64,000 nucleotides of DNA, taken from contig NC_077222.1 of assembly GCF_024763615.1 (NCBI RefSeq), positions 35,278,001 to 35,342,000 of the forward strand. The letters run 5' to 3'. Numbering within the stretch: the first letter of the stretch is position 1; the number at the start of each line of letters is the position of its first letter. The notes under the pieces are model-generated. The model searched no databases and was not told where the DNA came from. It was given only the letters and a program-made list of their open reading frames with translations. The stretch comes from Phlebotomus papatasi (lineage: Eukaryota > Arthropoda > Insecta > Diptera > Psychodidae). The position numbers and the translations under genes are program-made. Below are positions 12,053-23,575 of the stretch, piece after piece.

Positions 12053-14040
12053 AAAAATAAAAACTTTTACAAACTCTCAGAATGTTATCTTGAGTTTTAT
12101 ACAATTTTCGAGCATTTTGTAAGTCTTCAATAGAAATTTACAAACATTTACGAACAGTTTTCAAATTTTGAGTAATGCTTCAACTAGTTCAAACCAAAAT
12201 TTTTGTTAAATATGAAATTCCCAGGTTAAACAAAGGAAAGCAATAAAATTAGTTCTCAATAATAACATTTTATTAGTGCAGTGTCTAGCTTTGGCTTACA
12301 AGAGCAATAATCACAGAACTTACTCTGAAATATTGGCGTTTTATTGTATCACTTAAAATAATTTCATTTGACCACATAGTAAACCCACCAGGCGTCTCCA
12401 CTGAGACTTTTATTGGTTTGGTGAATGGAAAAAAATGCCACCAAAAAGAGGGTGTGCTGGTAACCTCTGGGGGTAAAACTATATATAAAATTGAGGGAAA
12501 CGAGCTAGCTGAAAAATGCCATTAATGGGAAGTAAAAATAATGTGTGGGAAAAAGGTGTGTGTGTGTGTAGATGTTGCGTTTAAATTTTCACCGCAAAAA
12601 GTCAATAAAGTGAGATTTTATTGAGCTTTCAAACCACAATTCTGTGACGCCTTCCAACCATATATTGCACAACATTTTTCACCACTTGGAAGGTATATAA
12701 CTTCCTCTTGGGCACAGAGGAGGTGTGAAAATTTTTCCCCTTTATCGAATATAATTTTGATGCAATCGTAAATTTGTCTTAAATTTTTTTTCACAGTCGC
12801 GTTTTTTAATATACCCATGGCAGACCTTTCGTCTCGTAGGGCAATATTGTTGGTGCTGGATTGAAAAGAAGAGTGTCTGCGACGGTGAGAGTTAGGATGG
12901 GGGGTTTGGGGAAAGTGGAAAATTGCGATATTGAATAGTGAAGGTGTGCAATAAGATGGGCGAAACATTGGGAGATGGGGTGGGTTATGGTGGAAATTTA
13001 TGAAGACGAAGAGTAGCAGCCGGAAAGAAGGTATCCAATTTAGTAAATTGGTATTATGCACATCTTAATCTACTCTCTTCTCTCCTCTTCATCAACAGCA
13101 GACTCCTGCATTGCAGACGCCAAGTCTTTTTATACACCAAAATTCCGGCAGCACACAAACCCACCAACTGACGATTATGTAAAATATACACTTAACCTAA
13201 TTCCACAGAGTTTTCCACGACAAAAATTCGCACCATATTCCAAAAAAAAAGTCCCAAAAGCTCATGATATGTCTCCCCTCGAAAGACTCTTTCTTTCGTG
13301 TCTCACAGGACGAAGAACCCCCAAAATGGAGGTGTCAAACGTATTAGTTGGTAAAACTCCCATTAGAAGAATGGTATATGTGCTCTTTTGAAGCTCAAAA
13401 AAAAAAAGCTCAAAGAGGGTGAGAGTGGGGAAAAACCGAGGTGAAAGTTGACTTTTTCCCGACGAAATTTTCCACTCTTCCTTTTCTTCCCGAAGTGGAT
13501 GATGAAATTGAATCAAACACCCTTTTTCTGCCATCATCCACCAACTTTCCTTTTGGTCTCCCATTTGCTTCTTGAGAAGCAAGAGCAACAACGAAAAAGA
13601 GTTATATGAGAGTCTGAGCAGAGTTCTTTCAGGGGATATAGTGTCAAATATCTTCGTTTTTGTGACACCATCCTTATAAATAGCGACAAACCATCCCACT
13701 CACACTTCTTATACTTCTTGGCAAAATGCTGCTTTTCCACTCATCATCAACTTCATTTTACGTTGGAGCATATGCTGAGTTAATTTTTTAAAGCATCTGT
13801 GAAGTTTGCTCTTAAATTACGCGTAAACATACACGAATAATTTACAGAATTTTTCCTTCTGCAGAAAATGTAAAAAAAAAAAAAATAAGAAAAAGTATGT
13901 TACGACTAGGCTTTTATATTTTCATTTCAATATTAATAAATTAAGAACAACATATTTGAGAAAGATACATCAATTACGGATACTATACCGATTAAGTCGG
14001 ATGTAATCGTGTTGGAAATTTCAAGATCTTTTAAAAACAT
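12053..14040. other. Non-coding, single-copy-looking DNA
   Basis: This stretch is somewhat less AT-rich than its surroundings around 12400-13750. Overlapping open frames on both strands (for example 147 codons at 12618-13061, minus) have no recognisable domain or coding character. Several A runs (13866-13886) are present. No repeat family copies are seen. It is a candidate unique intronic segment. Confidence 0.5.
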
Positions 14041-14385
14041 CTTATTAAAGGCAAATCGGTTGAAAAAAGGCCCTCGAAAGTGGTTAAACTTTGACCTTAG
14101 AAAATTCTATATCGAAATGTTTTTCGAACATATGTATCCAAAGACAATGTATTTGCTTTGACTACCTCTAAAACATATTTGAAAATGAAAAAAGTTCTGG
14201 TTTTGGTGGGGAGAAAAATAAAAAAGACTGTCTTAGATAACGCTGATGTATGAGGGGGGGGGGGGTCGTCGAAGACGGGAAGGTGATACCTCTTACTGTT
14301 TGACTTGTAGCCGTGTCATGTTGAAAAAAGTGGATTATATAACTGCTCTCTCCTTGTGTTCAAGTAACAAAATTAATTACGAGGG
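14041..14385 (-). repeat. Family S copy 2 (fragment)
   Basis: Reverse-oriented S fragment. CAAATCGGTTGAAAAAAGGC and TTTGACCTTAGAAAATTCTA match the S copy near 31770-31830. TCGTCGAAGACGGGAAGG and ACTGCTCTCTCCTTGTGTTC match the sequence on either side of R2 at 32165-32180 and 33640-33655. A run of 12 G lies at 14254-14265. Boundaries are approximate. Confidence 0.5.
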
Positions 14386-14994
14386 ATTGCAGGTTTATAA
14401 ATAACTTAAATCGGTTAACACAATATTTGTTTAAAACAATTCAAAGATCTTACGAATGAATTCTAAATCCAAACTTCTTCATATAATTTAAAAATTGATT
14501 TCCCGAAGTTTGTTCAACTTTGATGCAATAGATTATTATAAAGGTTAAATGAAATCAGACTTCTCAAAAAGATCCATATTCACTATATGAGACATAAGCT
14601 TGGACATAAGCTATATCTAAATCTGGTAAAAGATTCACTCTGAAAAACTTATATAATTTTTTGTACATAGAAGAATAATACATCTAGATTTAGACTAAAA
14701 ATAATATAAAATACATAAAAAACGGAATTATAAATCAGTTGGATTCGGTATCGAAATTGAACAATATATTATACAAAATCTAAAAGAGAAAAAGTAAAAG
14801 TAGGATTGGGGAGGGGTTCACCGAAGACTGAAAGTTAAACATCTCATACCAGAAATAATATTATGTACACAGCCGATGATATGCCTAAATTTGTTTATAG
14901 TAGGAATGATCATTAATAATGCAAAGTTAAAGCAACATTAAATTTAAAAAAAAAATCCGGAGATTTACCAATTCCGGTTTCTATACATATCAAT
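14386..14994. other. Non-coding AT-rich DNA
   Basis: No gene or repeat recognised. Confidence 0.45.
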
Positions 14995-15008
14995 TTATCC
15001 AAGCTTAA

Positions 15009-15342
15009 GGAGCCTCAGTGGATCAGTTGGTAGAGTAGTGTCTCTATGACTGTGAGTTCTCGGGTTCGAAACACGTCAGCTGCAGATTTTTCAACAGCCG
15101 TTTCGAATTAGTCCATCAGTGTCCAGTGAATAGATGAAAAAGTAATGTCTAATGCATTAACAATGAACCGCCTAAACAAGAGAGGCTGATACAGAAACGA
15201 TTTCGGCATAAAGAGATCTGTCGATACTAATACACATTCACTGCAACTGATCCAACCAAGGCTGCTTAATGGGCCCAAATAAGTGGCCTGGATGCAGCCG
15301 AACCGATAAAGGTTTAAGCCGACCCATAGACAAATCCGAATC
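15009..15342 (+). mobile_element. tRNA-headed SINE with target-site duplication
   Basis: The unit begins with a tRNA-like head. A box A-like TGGATCAGTTGGTAGAG lies at 15018-15034, and a good box B (GGTTCGAAA) lies at about 15063, at usual tRNA spacing. The body is unrelated to tRNA. TTATCCAAGCTTAA at 14995-15008 is repeated as TTATCCAAGCGTAA at 15343-15356, a 14-bp duplication with one mismatch that brackets a 334-bp insertion exactly. Head plus long duplication is typical of a SINE moved by a LINE. It has no long simple tail, and no source tRNA can be named with confidence. Confidence 0.78.
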
Positions 15343-15417
15343 TTATCCAAGCGTAAAATGCGAAATCAACTTTCAAAAAGTAGCATAAAAGTATCGAGTT
15401 CTAACATTTCAAAAAGC

Positions 15418-15475
15418 TGGGGAAAGCGCGCTACCTTCGGACGACTCCAAGATTCGAACAACTCTTTCTTTTTAA
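15418..15475 (+). repeat. Solo element end (GGGGAAAGCGCGCTAC)
   Basis: GGGGAAAGCGCGCTACCTTC followed by GGACGACTCCAAG and CGAACAACTC closely matches 17797-17850. It looks like the left terminus of another TAGGGGAAA-type family. I find no matching inverted right end in the window, so the element is truncated, or its far end is too decayed for me to see. Confidence 0.4.
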
Positions 15476-15596
15476 TATATTTTGAATGAAATCGACGCAT
15501 TGTAATAATTTATTTTTTATAGTTCGATGCTTCAAATTTTCTGAAAAGAACTATGTGTCAAATCCATTATGATTGGAATATAGAAAAAGGATTGAA

Positions 15597-15846
15597 TTGA
15601 GAAAAAAAGAGGGTGCGATTAACTTTTTATCCTCATAACTTTAACACTTTTTAGGTGTAAAAATATATCAACATTTTTTAATGTTAATTTTACACCTTTT
15701 TAAGGGTAAAATTAACATGAAAAAGGTTAACTTTAACCCACAATACACCTAAAAAGGGTAATATTTACACCGATTTCGGATCAATACTGCAGAGTAAAAT
15801 TAACATTTCCGGAATGTTATTCTAACTTTTTCGGATTTCTCTCAGT
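15597..15846. mobile_element. Family N element, copy 1
   Basis: A 250-bp unit from TGAGAAAAAAAGAGGGTGCG to TTTTTCGGATTTCTCTCAG, with very short imperfect inverted ends (ACTGAGA and TCTCAGT). The interior is rich in AACATT/AATGTT and GGTGTAAA/TTTACACC pairs that would fold. Two further nearly identical copies lie at 17311 and 48516, indicating recent activity. Non-coding and of unknown superfamily. Confidence 0.85.
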
Positions 15847-16100
15847 GTATGGAAAAAGCGGTTAGTGATACGCACTTGAACCTTCTGGGGACCTCCCATA
15901 TGTCCACCCAGCAACCATTAGCATTCCTCTCTTTTTCCCCCCACCCATCCACTTCCCCTCAAAAACCAGATTTTTTTGGGATTGCTCGAAAATGCGTCGT
16001 GCGATTTTTTTTCATTTGGATGGCACTTATAAATTTTTACCAGTGAACTGTTAAAGATTTTTTTTTGTATAATCTGACCAATATGTACATTTTGCTCACG
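15847..16100 (+). repeat. Family S copy 3 (fragment)
   Basis: It starts right at the end of N copy 1. AACCTTCTGGGGACCTCCCA, then a C-rich stretch, AAAACCAGATTTTTTTGGGA and AATGCGTCGTGCGATTTTTT are the S landmarks in order. Upstream S sequence is not seen on the other side of N copy 1, so it is a truncated copy. Confidence 0.55.
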
Positions 16101-17310
16101 TTATATTGAAACCTCAGCTTCCACTCTATTCCCATTGCTTCCATTTAAAATGTTTATAATTAGGAATATTACGAAATATTTTGGGTTACCTGGCACGAAG
16201 GCAACACAATAATAACCAAGGAAAGTTCATTGAGACTATGAACAACGGGTAGATGCCGTCGTCAAAGGTAGAATTTATCCAATTGTTGTTGCATGAGATA
16301 AAGGATCAAACGAGTTGGGGATTAAATGTAAGCGAAGCTCTAGTGTTTCAGTCGGGGTTTGCTTCCGGTGGTCCTTCCTCCAATCCTCCAGTAACATAAT
16401 TTTACAGACACACCGTCACGAGGTTAGATGGCGTGTGTGAGCAATGAAAACAAATTAAATATGTACACATTTGTATAATGCATTGTGCAAGATTACATTG
16501 AGCTGCCATGGGTGACGAAGAGTCGCAAGAGAGCGTGTTTGATCAAAAGGATTTTATTTATTGCATGGTACAAGAAGCATAGAAGGTGCACACAAACATA
16601 AATGGCGAATTTCTCAGATGAGAGATTCTCCCACATTTATTTGTATGGTATTCCCTCAAACCCATCAACCACACTTCTTTTGCACCACATTGCTGTTTAC
16701 TCTCTTTGCAGCGATCCAAGCCACAACAAGCGGAAAAGCTCTCAAAACACGTCATTCTTTATATCATCACTCGGGTGTCACTTCAGGGTACTCTCTGAGG
16801 GGTGAAAAAGGACGGTGTAATGGAGTGAAATACCTTGAAGAATGCAATTGTCAATCGAGTGTATTGTAATGTCGAGTACAATTGCTGTAGATTGTCATTA
16901 GATGGGAAGTGTTCAGAGCCATATGGTCGAACGATGAAATGGTCTCCGACAAAATGGAAAATTGGATAATAATTGATAATGATTTCCACCTCTTTGTCTC
17001 AACCGAAAATATCCATTTGACAAGTTCATTTCTGTAGCATATGGCTAATAATAAGGTGTCCATACCTATTTTTAATAACAATTACAGACCATTAGAGGCG
17101 ACACTACGATAATGTTTCACTCACGCATAATGTATAAAAATTTCAATGAAATTTTGCAATGTGATTTTCAAAATTGAATATAGATATTAGGTAGATAATT
17201 TACACTTTAAAATGCTTTATGTGCGCATTACAATTTTGTAATAAGTAAAAAAAATTGTGATTTTGTTTGGCATCCACCATCATCTTTTTATCGGTAACCA
17301 TTATCCAAAC
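16101..17310. other. Non-coding, single-copy-looking DNA
   Basis: No supportable gene. The stretch 16300-16900 is less AT-rich and carries overlapping open frames on both strands, none with a recognisable domain. No repeat copies are seen. Confidence 0.5.
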
Positions 17311-17560
17311 ACTGAGAAAAAAGGGGGTGCAATTAACTTTTTTTCCTCCTAACTTTAACACTTTTTAGGTGTAAAAATATATTAACATTTTTTAATGTTA
17401 ATTTGACACCTTTTTAAGTGTAAAATTAAAATGAAAAAGTGTAACTTTAACCCATTATACACCTAAAAAGGGTAATATTTACACCGATTTCGGATCAATA
17501 ATGCAGGGTAAAATTAACATTTCCAGAATGTTCTTTTAACTTTTTCGGATTTCTCTCAGT
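17311..17560. mobile_element. Family N element, copy 2
   Basis: Same 250-bp unit as at 15597, from ACTGAGAAAAAAGGGGGTGC to TTTTTCGGATTTCTCTCAGT. Differences are single-base changes scattered along the length. The copy is complete and in the same orientation as copies 1 and 3. Confidence 0.87.
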
Positions 17561-17796
17561 CAGTAAAGCAAAACAAAGGAATGAAATATAACATTATTAC
17601 CAGCAATATCATTAGCACATTATCATTATTACATTCAGATTTCTTTTTCAATTTTTTCATGTAGAATAATCATAAGAAACATTAAATGTTTCTTCATATT
17701 TTCGTGAATTAATTTTATTGATATTATTGAATCCCTTGAGAAAACAGATAATCGATACTAATCAAGTTCACTATTCGAAATATTCGAATACAACTT

Positions 17797-17850
17797 AGGG
17801 GAAAGCGCGCTACTTACAGACAACGCAAGTTTCGGACAACTCAATTTTTT
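17797..17850 (+). repeat. Solo element end, second copy
   Basis: TAGGGGAAAGCGCGCTACTT and GTTTCGGACAACTC match the end at 15418. No partner end is seen downstream. Confidence 0.4.
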
Positions 17851-18159
17851 CCATGATCTTAATGGTTTGATTCATGGCTTTTTTTTTAGGAAATTTGAGG
17901 CTCTGGACTATCTATTAAAATATAATATTGTAGTATAGGTCAAATTTATTAAAAATATATTTAAAAAATAAAATTGTTGTGAACCGAAAGATAAATAACA
18001 TCTAATTCGGTGCTTTTATTTCGAAAAGGAGGTTTCGTATCAAATCGCCAAATCGTCTATTTAGGTGCTCCATGTAAGTTATGAGTCAGTTTTATCATGA
18101 TAACTCCAACGTTCATTATTTGATAGTCGCCAGTGTTTTTTACTGACTAGAACAGGATC
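17851..18159. other. Non-coding, nothing recognised
   Basis: No gene or repeat copy recognised. Confidence 0.45.
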
Positions 18160-18163
18160 TTAA

Positions 18164-18307
18164 CCCTTTAAGGACGAGAGGTTCAAAAACTGAGGTCAGA
18201 AAAAAATCTGTTTTTTTTCCTTTTTTTAGAACGAAACATTATACTTTATGTGACTGTAGGAAAATTTTCATTTTTGGGTCACCGGTGACCCAATCATCTT
18301 CAAAGGG
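18164..18307. mobile_element. piggyBac-like MITE, family K copy 2 (short)
   Basis: A 144-bp unit with CCCTTTAAGGACGAGAGG at the left and a decayed inverted match ATCATCTTCAAAGGG at the right, TTAA on both sides (18160-18163 and 18308-18311). GGGTCACCGGTGACCC inside the right end is nearly the palindrome of K copy 1, which shows the relationship. The rest of the interior is much shorter, so this is an internally deleted derivative. Confidence 0.8.
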
Positions 18308-18458
18308 TTAAAAGAGTCTTCGTGGACATATGGGTCAGTCGTCAAGGGTTCAGTTCAAGGTCCTTAAGAATAGATAATCGATTTTCCAGGACTCCAGAAC
18401 AATAATAAAAAGGAGTGTAAGTTCTTACGCGCCATTGGATTAACTGCAGTGAAGCTTA

Positions 18459-18632
18459 GGGGGGAATGGGACACCTTTGAGTTGGGGTACTTTTAAAATT
18501 GGACTTTTTTCTCCTGTTTTCTTTAAACGAATTAAGGCTTATTTTAATGTAAGCTTCATAATTATTTTCAGTTTCACTTAAAAATAAGAAAAAAATGCCC
18601 ATTTTTAAAGCTTCCCCACTTCTAAGGTACGA
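18459..18632. mobile_element. MITE, family A copy 4 (right end truncated)
   Basis: Left end GGGGGGAATGGGACACCTTT after TA (18457-18458). The interior AATTAAGGCTTATTTTAATG and the right arm AAAAATGCCCATTTTTAAAG follow the family. The right end stops at CTTCCCCACTTCTAAGGTA without the final GGGG complement, so it is degraded or truncated. Confidence 0.65.
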
Positions 18633-18724
18633 AATCGAAACACTTGCACTGTAGAACGATTATTCTTTACATTGTGTGTTCGAATAAGTTCGTAAATCAA
18701 CATTACTCAGTATTACGTGTATAA

Positions 18725-19006
18725 TGCCCTAGACACACTTACGACTCAAGCCGAGAGACGGCTTAACGTAATTATAATCATAACAATATAGAGATTACAT
18801 TTCCATCAGTTTTGGACTAATCTCTATCTCGGCTCAAATTCCCTACACTTGTGTAGGGAAAACTCTTCAATATGGACATAAATTTCTCTAGTGTGCAGAG
18901 GTCATTAATGAGTAGGAAACTGATGGGTATTTAGTCAGATTATTATTTTGATTATAATTACGTTAAACTGTCTCTCGGCTTATATCGTAAGTGTATCTAG
19001 GGTATA
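18725..19006. mobile_element. Harbinger-like MITE, family O copy 1
   Basis: Left end TGCCCTAGACACACTTACGA, right end ...CGTAAGTGTATCTAGGGTA. Subterminal AGCCGAGAGACGGCTTAACG and GATTATAATTACGTTAAACT also pair. TAA adjoins both ends, which fits the TWA target sites of PIF/Harbinger (inferred from termini only). Non-coding. Three relatives lie at 25141, 48831 and 56276. Confidence 0.75.
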
Positions 19007-19376
19007 ACACTTTTCCAATGCATCTCTGTGGGTTTGGTTTATAATGACCTGTTTTCGTGAAAAATTTAAGACATCTCTAAATTTTGCTAAAGAATTTCAC
19101 TTAAGATAAACTTTAAAATATTCACTATAGTTCGTTTGTTTTCTACGAACAGCAATAAAAAACCTTGAACTTAGGGAAGAGAGCAGGTGTATTTATTGAA
19201 TGTTTAATTTTTCATTGACTTACCGTACGTGTCATTCTGCTCGAAATGTGTTTTCCAGTACTTCTAGCTATTCATTTTCCTGTAATAAAAAAGCAAAAAA
19301 TATTCTGTCTAGTTACAAAAAAAATATCGTTTTTAAGGACAAAATATTAATATTGGAACTTGATTGAAAATTGACA
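19007..19376. other. Non-coding, nothing recognised
   Basis: No gene or repeat copy recognised. Confidence 0.45.
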
Positions 19377-19588
19377 CTCAAAGCGTCAAGTGGTAGAGTA
19401 CGCGCTCTATAATGCGAGTGTCTCGGGTTCGTCACCAGAAATTTTTCTGGTGTTAATTGTGTTTAAATTGTATCCAATGAGTTTTAATGCACGTGATTCC
19501 ACGAGAAATGCGACTGACAAAAATGTCAAAAATAATTAATTAAGCATGTCTAGAAATCCTTTGCGGAAAGGCCTAGTAGTTCATTAAC
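19377..19588 (+). mobile_element. tRNA-headed SINE, family P copy 2 (diverged)
   Basis: The head reads GTCAAGTGGTAGAGTACGCG (box A region) and TCTCGGGTTCG (box B, slightly damaged). The body shares TGATTCCACGAGAAATGCGA with the intact minus-strand copy at 47869, and near its end TCTAGAAATCC and GGAAAGGCCTAGT follow that copy's order. No clear ATT tail or duplication remains, so it is older than the 47.9-kb copy. Confidence 0.7.
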
Positions 19589-19889
19589 AAAAATCAGTCA
19601 TAGTAAAATTATACTTTGATTCCTTTTGTCTTTCATCAATATTTCCCAAGTTGATACAAAATTGAATTAAAATTTTCATTTAAACATAATAAAACTAGGC
19701 ATTACTTAATATATTTTTGTCTACAGGAAATTTTTAATCTTTAAATGGGATTTTTTTTATTTTTAGTAAAGCTTGGATCACTTTCTAATTATGATGAAAG
19801 GATTGAACTTATACTGAAGTTCTCAATGATTCAGTATGATAACGTTTTCCAATTCAAATAACTAAGAAAAACGAAAGTAAAGCAAGTAA
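19589..19889. other. Non-coding, nothing recognised
   Basis: No gene or repeat copy recognised. Confidence 0.45.
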
Positions 19890-19932
19890 ATTTTGTGGAA
19901 TGCTCAAACTCATGATTTATATTTAGATTGTA

Positions 19933-20862
19933 GGGGAGACCGGGGTACAATTAGCCAGGGGCAGAAGTAGACAGTGGATTTTTCTCGGTTCCCTTAAAAT
20001 GTACCTTGAGCAAAGTATTTTTTAATGAAAGTAGGAACACATCCCCATGTTCTCAGAAATATTTATAAGTCTGATCCTGTTATCCTACAATTTAGAAGCA
20101 TTTTTATAAAATGGGTATAAAACTGCAGTTTTGATGTTTCAGTTTTTGGACCAGCATTTGTTTTTCTGAGTTTGTAGTCAAGATTTCATAGTTTTACCTC
20201 GTTTCTGGTTTCATAAACCTAATTAAAAAATATTTTTCACTTGGATAATAATTATCCAATTTTTTATATAAGATGAAAAACACTAAAACAGCCCTCGGGG
20301 CAGTTGTAGCCACTCTTCCGTGGCCGGATAAAACTATCAATGATTTTTCACTAATACATGGATAATTGTTAGATGAAAAAGTACTATTGATATTCCAAGC
20401 AATATTGCCATTCGGATGAAAAATTTGTGAAATAGATTTTTTCAGGATATTTTCATCAATTTTGCCGCAATTACAAAAATGTCATAAAAAAGTCGGCTAA
20501 AGTCTTTTTCATTAGGTTTAAGTTACATATTTAATATCAGTGGGCTTCAGTGGATCAAGTGAAATAACACTTGGTATTTCCAGTTTTAAAATTTCGTCAG
20601 GAAAACTGGTGGCAAATAGCACCCCGAAAGTGGCTAAATCTACCCAGGCCGGGGCAAGTGTAGCCAATGTGTCATACTTTTTTCATTATCCTCTCTAGAA
20701 AAAGCCAAGGATTTGAGAGCTCTGAACTATACGGTTTTATACAGCCAATATCTTAATGCTACTTATGAAACATAAAAACATTAGACAAACTTTATCATTT
20801 TTTCACAAATCATGCACGAAAAAAAAGCTTCATTTGCTGGCTAATTCTACTCCTGTCTCCCC
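19933..20862. mobile_element. Family D element, 930 bp (TAGGGGAGACCGGGGTAC ends)
   Basis: Left end GGGGAGACCGGGGTACAATT followed by AGCC. The right end inverts it: GGCTAATTCTACTCCTGTCT then CCCC. TA lies outside both ends (19931-19932 and 20863-20864). Internal words GGGGCAGTTGTAGCCAC and GGGGCAAGTGTAGCCAAT near 20297 and 20652 echo the terminus. It has no coding capacity. A related solo end (TAGGGGAGACCGGAGTAGAA) lies at 60909. It appears to interrupt an S copy. Confidence 0.85.
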
Positions 20863-20864
20863 TA

Positions 20865-21187
20865 TACTTTCAAAAGTCGTTTTTCATGTCTTATACGGAT
20901 CAAACGGTTAGAGATAGCGACTAGGGGCATTAAGAGATTTTCTCTTAAGCCGATTTTACTATCATGAAAATGGCATTAACTTTTCCTCGACTCTGTCCTA
21001 ATTTTAATTAAGTGAGATGAATGGATGAACAGTATAACGTGATTTCTCAAAATATTTTGGATTTTCAAAGTGAAATGTGAAAATTTTGGGGTATATCGAA
21101 AACAATGATGAATATGTATATGAGTATAGCTCTGTGGAGTTCGAAAAATAACTATATTTGCTTGTAAATTATGTTGACTGCAGCAGA
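20865..21187 (+). repeat. Family S copy 4 (fragment)
   Basis: GGATCAAACGGTTAGAGATAG at 20897-20917 and the C/T-rich, CGTGATTTCTCAAAATATTT stretch that follows match S in order. The sequence left of element D (GAATGCTCAAACTCATGA, about 19896-19913) resembles the upstream part of S, so D probably inserted into this copy. The right side ends at the foldback-like element W. Confidence 0.45.
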
Positions 21188-21769
21188 ATGATAAGTATTT
21201 TGATAAAATGGTAAGCAAAAAAATCAAAAATGGTAAGTAAAAAATGCAACTTTGGTAAATAAAAAATCAAAATTGGTAAGTAAAAAATCAAAATTGGTAA
21301 GTAAAAAGTCAAAATTGGTAAATAAAAATTCAAAATTGGTAAGTAAAAAATCAAAATTGGTAAGTAAAATAATCAAAAATAGTAAGTAAATAAATCAAAC
21401 TTGATGAGTAAAAAAATCGAAAATAGTGAGAAGAACAAACACAAAACTGGTAAGTAGAAAAAACTAAAATAGTAGGTAAAAATATCTAAAATGGTAAGTA
21501 AGAAAATCTAAAATGGTAAGTAATAAAGGACAAAATTTATAGGTAAAAAAATTAAAAATGTTAAAATATCTCATGCTAGGACAATGGAAAATTTCCTGTT
21601 TAGAAATTTATCAGTAACGCCTGTTTGGACGAAGGGAAATTTTTTTGTGTTTTGGGAATTTATGAATTTCGCTCTTTGGGGCAAATGAAATTTTTCTATG
21701 TTTTGAGAAGTTATCAGTGACGCTTTTTGAAGCAAAGGAAAAGGGACAGATAATCCTAACCGGCTTATG

Positions 21770-23575
21770 TAGGTGAGATTCTTAACGTGAGCTAACTCGG
21801 AGTGCATGCAAATTCGATTTAGAGCTGAAGTTGGGAGACGCCATTCAGTTATCTTGAATAAAATTCGTGAAATTATACAAATTTTGTATTTAAACCAAAA
21901 TATCAAGGATTTGGATGAACTGACAGAAAAGTGTTATATGGGTGAAATGTAGACCAGAATGTTCTCTATAATTTTTCCATAGAACATGATCTCATCGATT
22001 ACTCAGAAGTCAAGATAATCGAGGTTTTTTGTTTCTTAACTCGTTTTTTCATCCAGAGTGCCCCAAGTAGTCATTTGTTGAACTTCAACTATATCAAAGA
22101 ATTGTTGTCTTTTGTGGGACTTTCCATTCAAAACCCTATTTTAAGTGTCTTGGTGGAGTAGAGGCAGTCAAATTGGCATCTGAGTGATTTCAAAGCGTTA
22201 TTATGGGAAAAATCAATTTTTTCACACTTAAACGGCAAAATCTGAGTGATAGCTTAGTCTGAGTGGAAAATGATGTATGGACGAAATGTAGAGACAAATG
22301 TTCTCTACAATTATGTCGAAGTAATCATCAAAATCGGTTCAGCGACAGTCGAGATAATTGAGGTTATGTGATATTGAAATTGGTTTTTCGACTGTGGCGC
22401 CCCTGGTGTTGGTCCCACGAAGTTCAAATGTTCTAGAAAGTTGTAGTATTTGGTGAGATCTTTCGTTTAAGCCCTCATTCATCAAAATCGGTCACATAGA
22501 ACCGGAGATATGATTTTTTAAATTTTGTGAACTTTGACCCCTCATATCTCCGGTTCTATTGAAACCACAGCGCACATATGCACCATTTTGGAAACGTCCT
22601 AGACTGGACTACAACATACTAAAATTTCATTAACTTGCACAATGCCGTTTTTGAGAAAAGTGACTTTGAATTTCGATGAATTTTGACGCTATCACAGCGC
22701 CACCTGTGGTGACTTTTTGAACTTCCATCTGAAAGTGCTCATCGAGACGAAACCAAAAAGGTAAAATTTAGGTTGCTATGTTAATTATAACCGGAGATAG
22801 AGGCCGGTCAATGTTCGAACTTTGACCCCTTATAGCTCGGGTCAGGGGTTATGGATCGACTTAAGGTTTTTTTTTGTTTGATAGGTATAATCAACGGCTA
22901 CAACATACTAAAATTTCAGCCCGATTGCATAAGGAATTTTTGAGTTATTTAACTTTTAAGATTTAAAAATTTTCTTTTTAAAAAAAGCGCCCCTAGCGGT
23001 GGTTTTATGAACTTGCGATGTTAGAAGGAAAAGTGGCATTTCACGAGAGCTTTCCAAAAAGCCCTCATTTTTTAAATTCTGACAATTAGAACCGGAGTTA
23101 TGGCCATTTTAAGAAAATTTTTTTGGACCCTTATAGCTCGGGTCAGGGGGGTCGTGGGACCTTAAGTTTGGTATTGATGGAAAGCTCTAAGGCCCAGCTA
23201 TAACATACTAAAATTTGAGCCCGCTCGATGCCATAGGGCCGGAGCTATTGAGAAAACAAAAAAAGGGGGGTCTTCAAAATGGCGGAAGGAGGGGTGGGGG
23301 GTGGGGGGTCAATGCACCATGTTGCAATTTTCATACGATATTTAACCTTTGCCGAAAACCGCAAGTCGATATCTTTTTTAGTTTAGGAGCTATTAAGCTC
23401 CAAAGAGCGGCCGGACGGCCGGCCGGCCGGCCGGCCGGCCGGGAACGTAACTTAGCCCCCCATATATTCGTGATCAGGAAGTGGCGAAACACATTTTGGC
23501 CAAGTTTGAGCGCGATCGGAGGACATGAAATTTTGTTAGGATTATAGTAGGTGAGATTGTTAAGAATCTCACCTA
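21770..23575. mobile_element. R element copy 1, inside W
   Basis: Bounded by AGGTGAGATTCTTAACG at the left and GTTAAGAATCTCACCTA at the right (short inverted ends). The body is three to four diverged direct repeats of about 300 bp. Each carries GCGCCCCTAGCGGTGG-like, GAACCGGAGATATG-like, TAGCTCGGGTCAGGG-like and ACAACATACTAAAATTT-like words (the last near 22611, 22886 and 23199). A CCGG tandem run lies at 23409-23442. A shorter relative is at 32257-33620. Non-coding and of unknown superfamily. Its position between the two inner blocks of W implies insertion into W. Confidence 0.6.
23409..23442. repeat. CCGG tandem repeat
   Basis: Eight or so CCGG/GGCC units, fully self-complementary, in an otherwise AT-rich region. 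It lies shortly after the motif CCGAAAACCGCAAGTCGATA of R1. R2 carries a different GC-rich repeat (GGGAC) at the equivalent place. Confidence 0.9.

Noticed and set aside
12618..13699. Open frames of 145-147 codons on the minus strand
   Set aside because: They overlap frames on the other strand, are rich in low-complexity residues and have no domain. Chance frames in less AT-rich DNA are enough.
14254..14265. Run of 12 G as a possible quadruplex
   Set aside because: A single run inside a decayed S fragment whose relatives have shorter runs. No set of four separated runs.
15009..15080. tRNA gene
   Set aside because: Box A and B are present but the rest does not fold into a full cloverleaf as read, and the unit lies at the start of a duplicated insertion. 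SINE head.
21208..21558. Regularly spaced repeats resembling a CRISPR array
   Set aside because: The units are tandem with no distinct spacers, AT-rich and paired with an inverted array at 23.7-24.0 kb in eukaryotic DNA. It is a transposon end.
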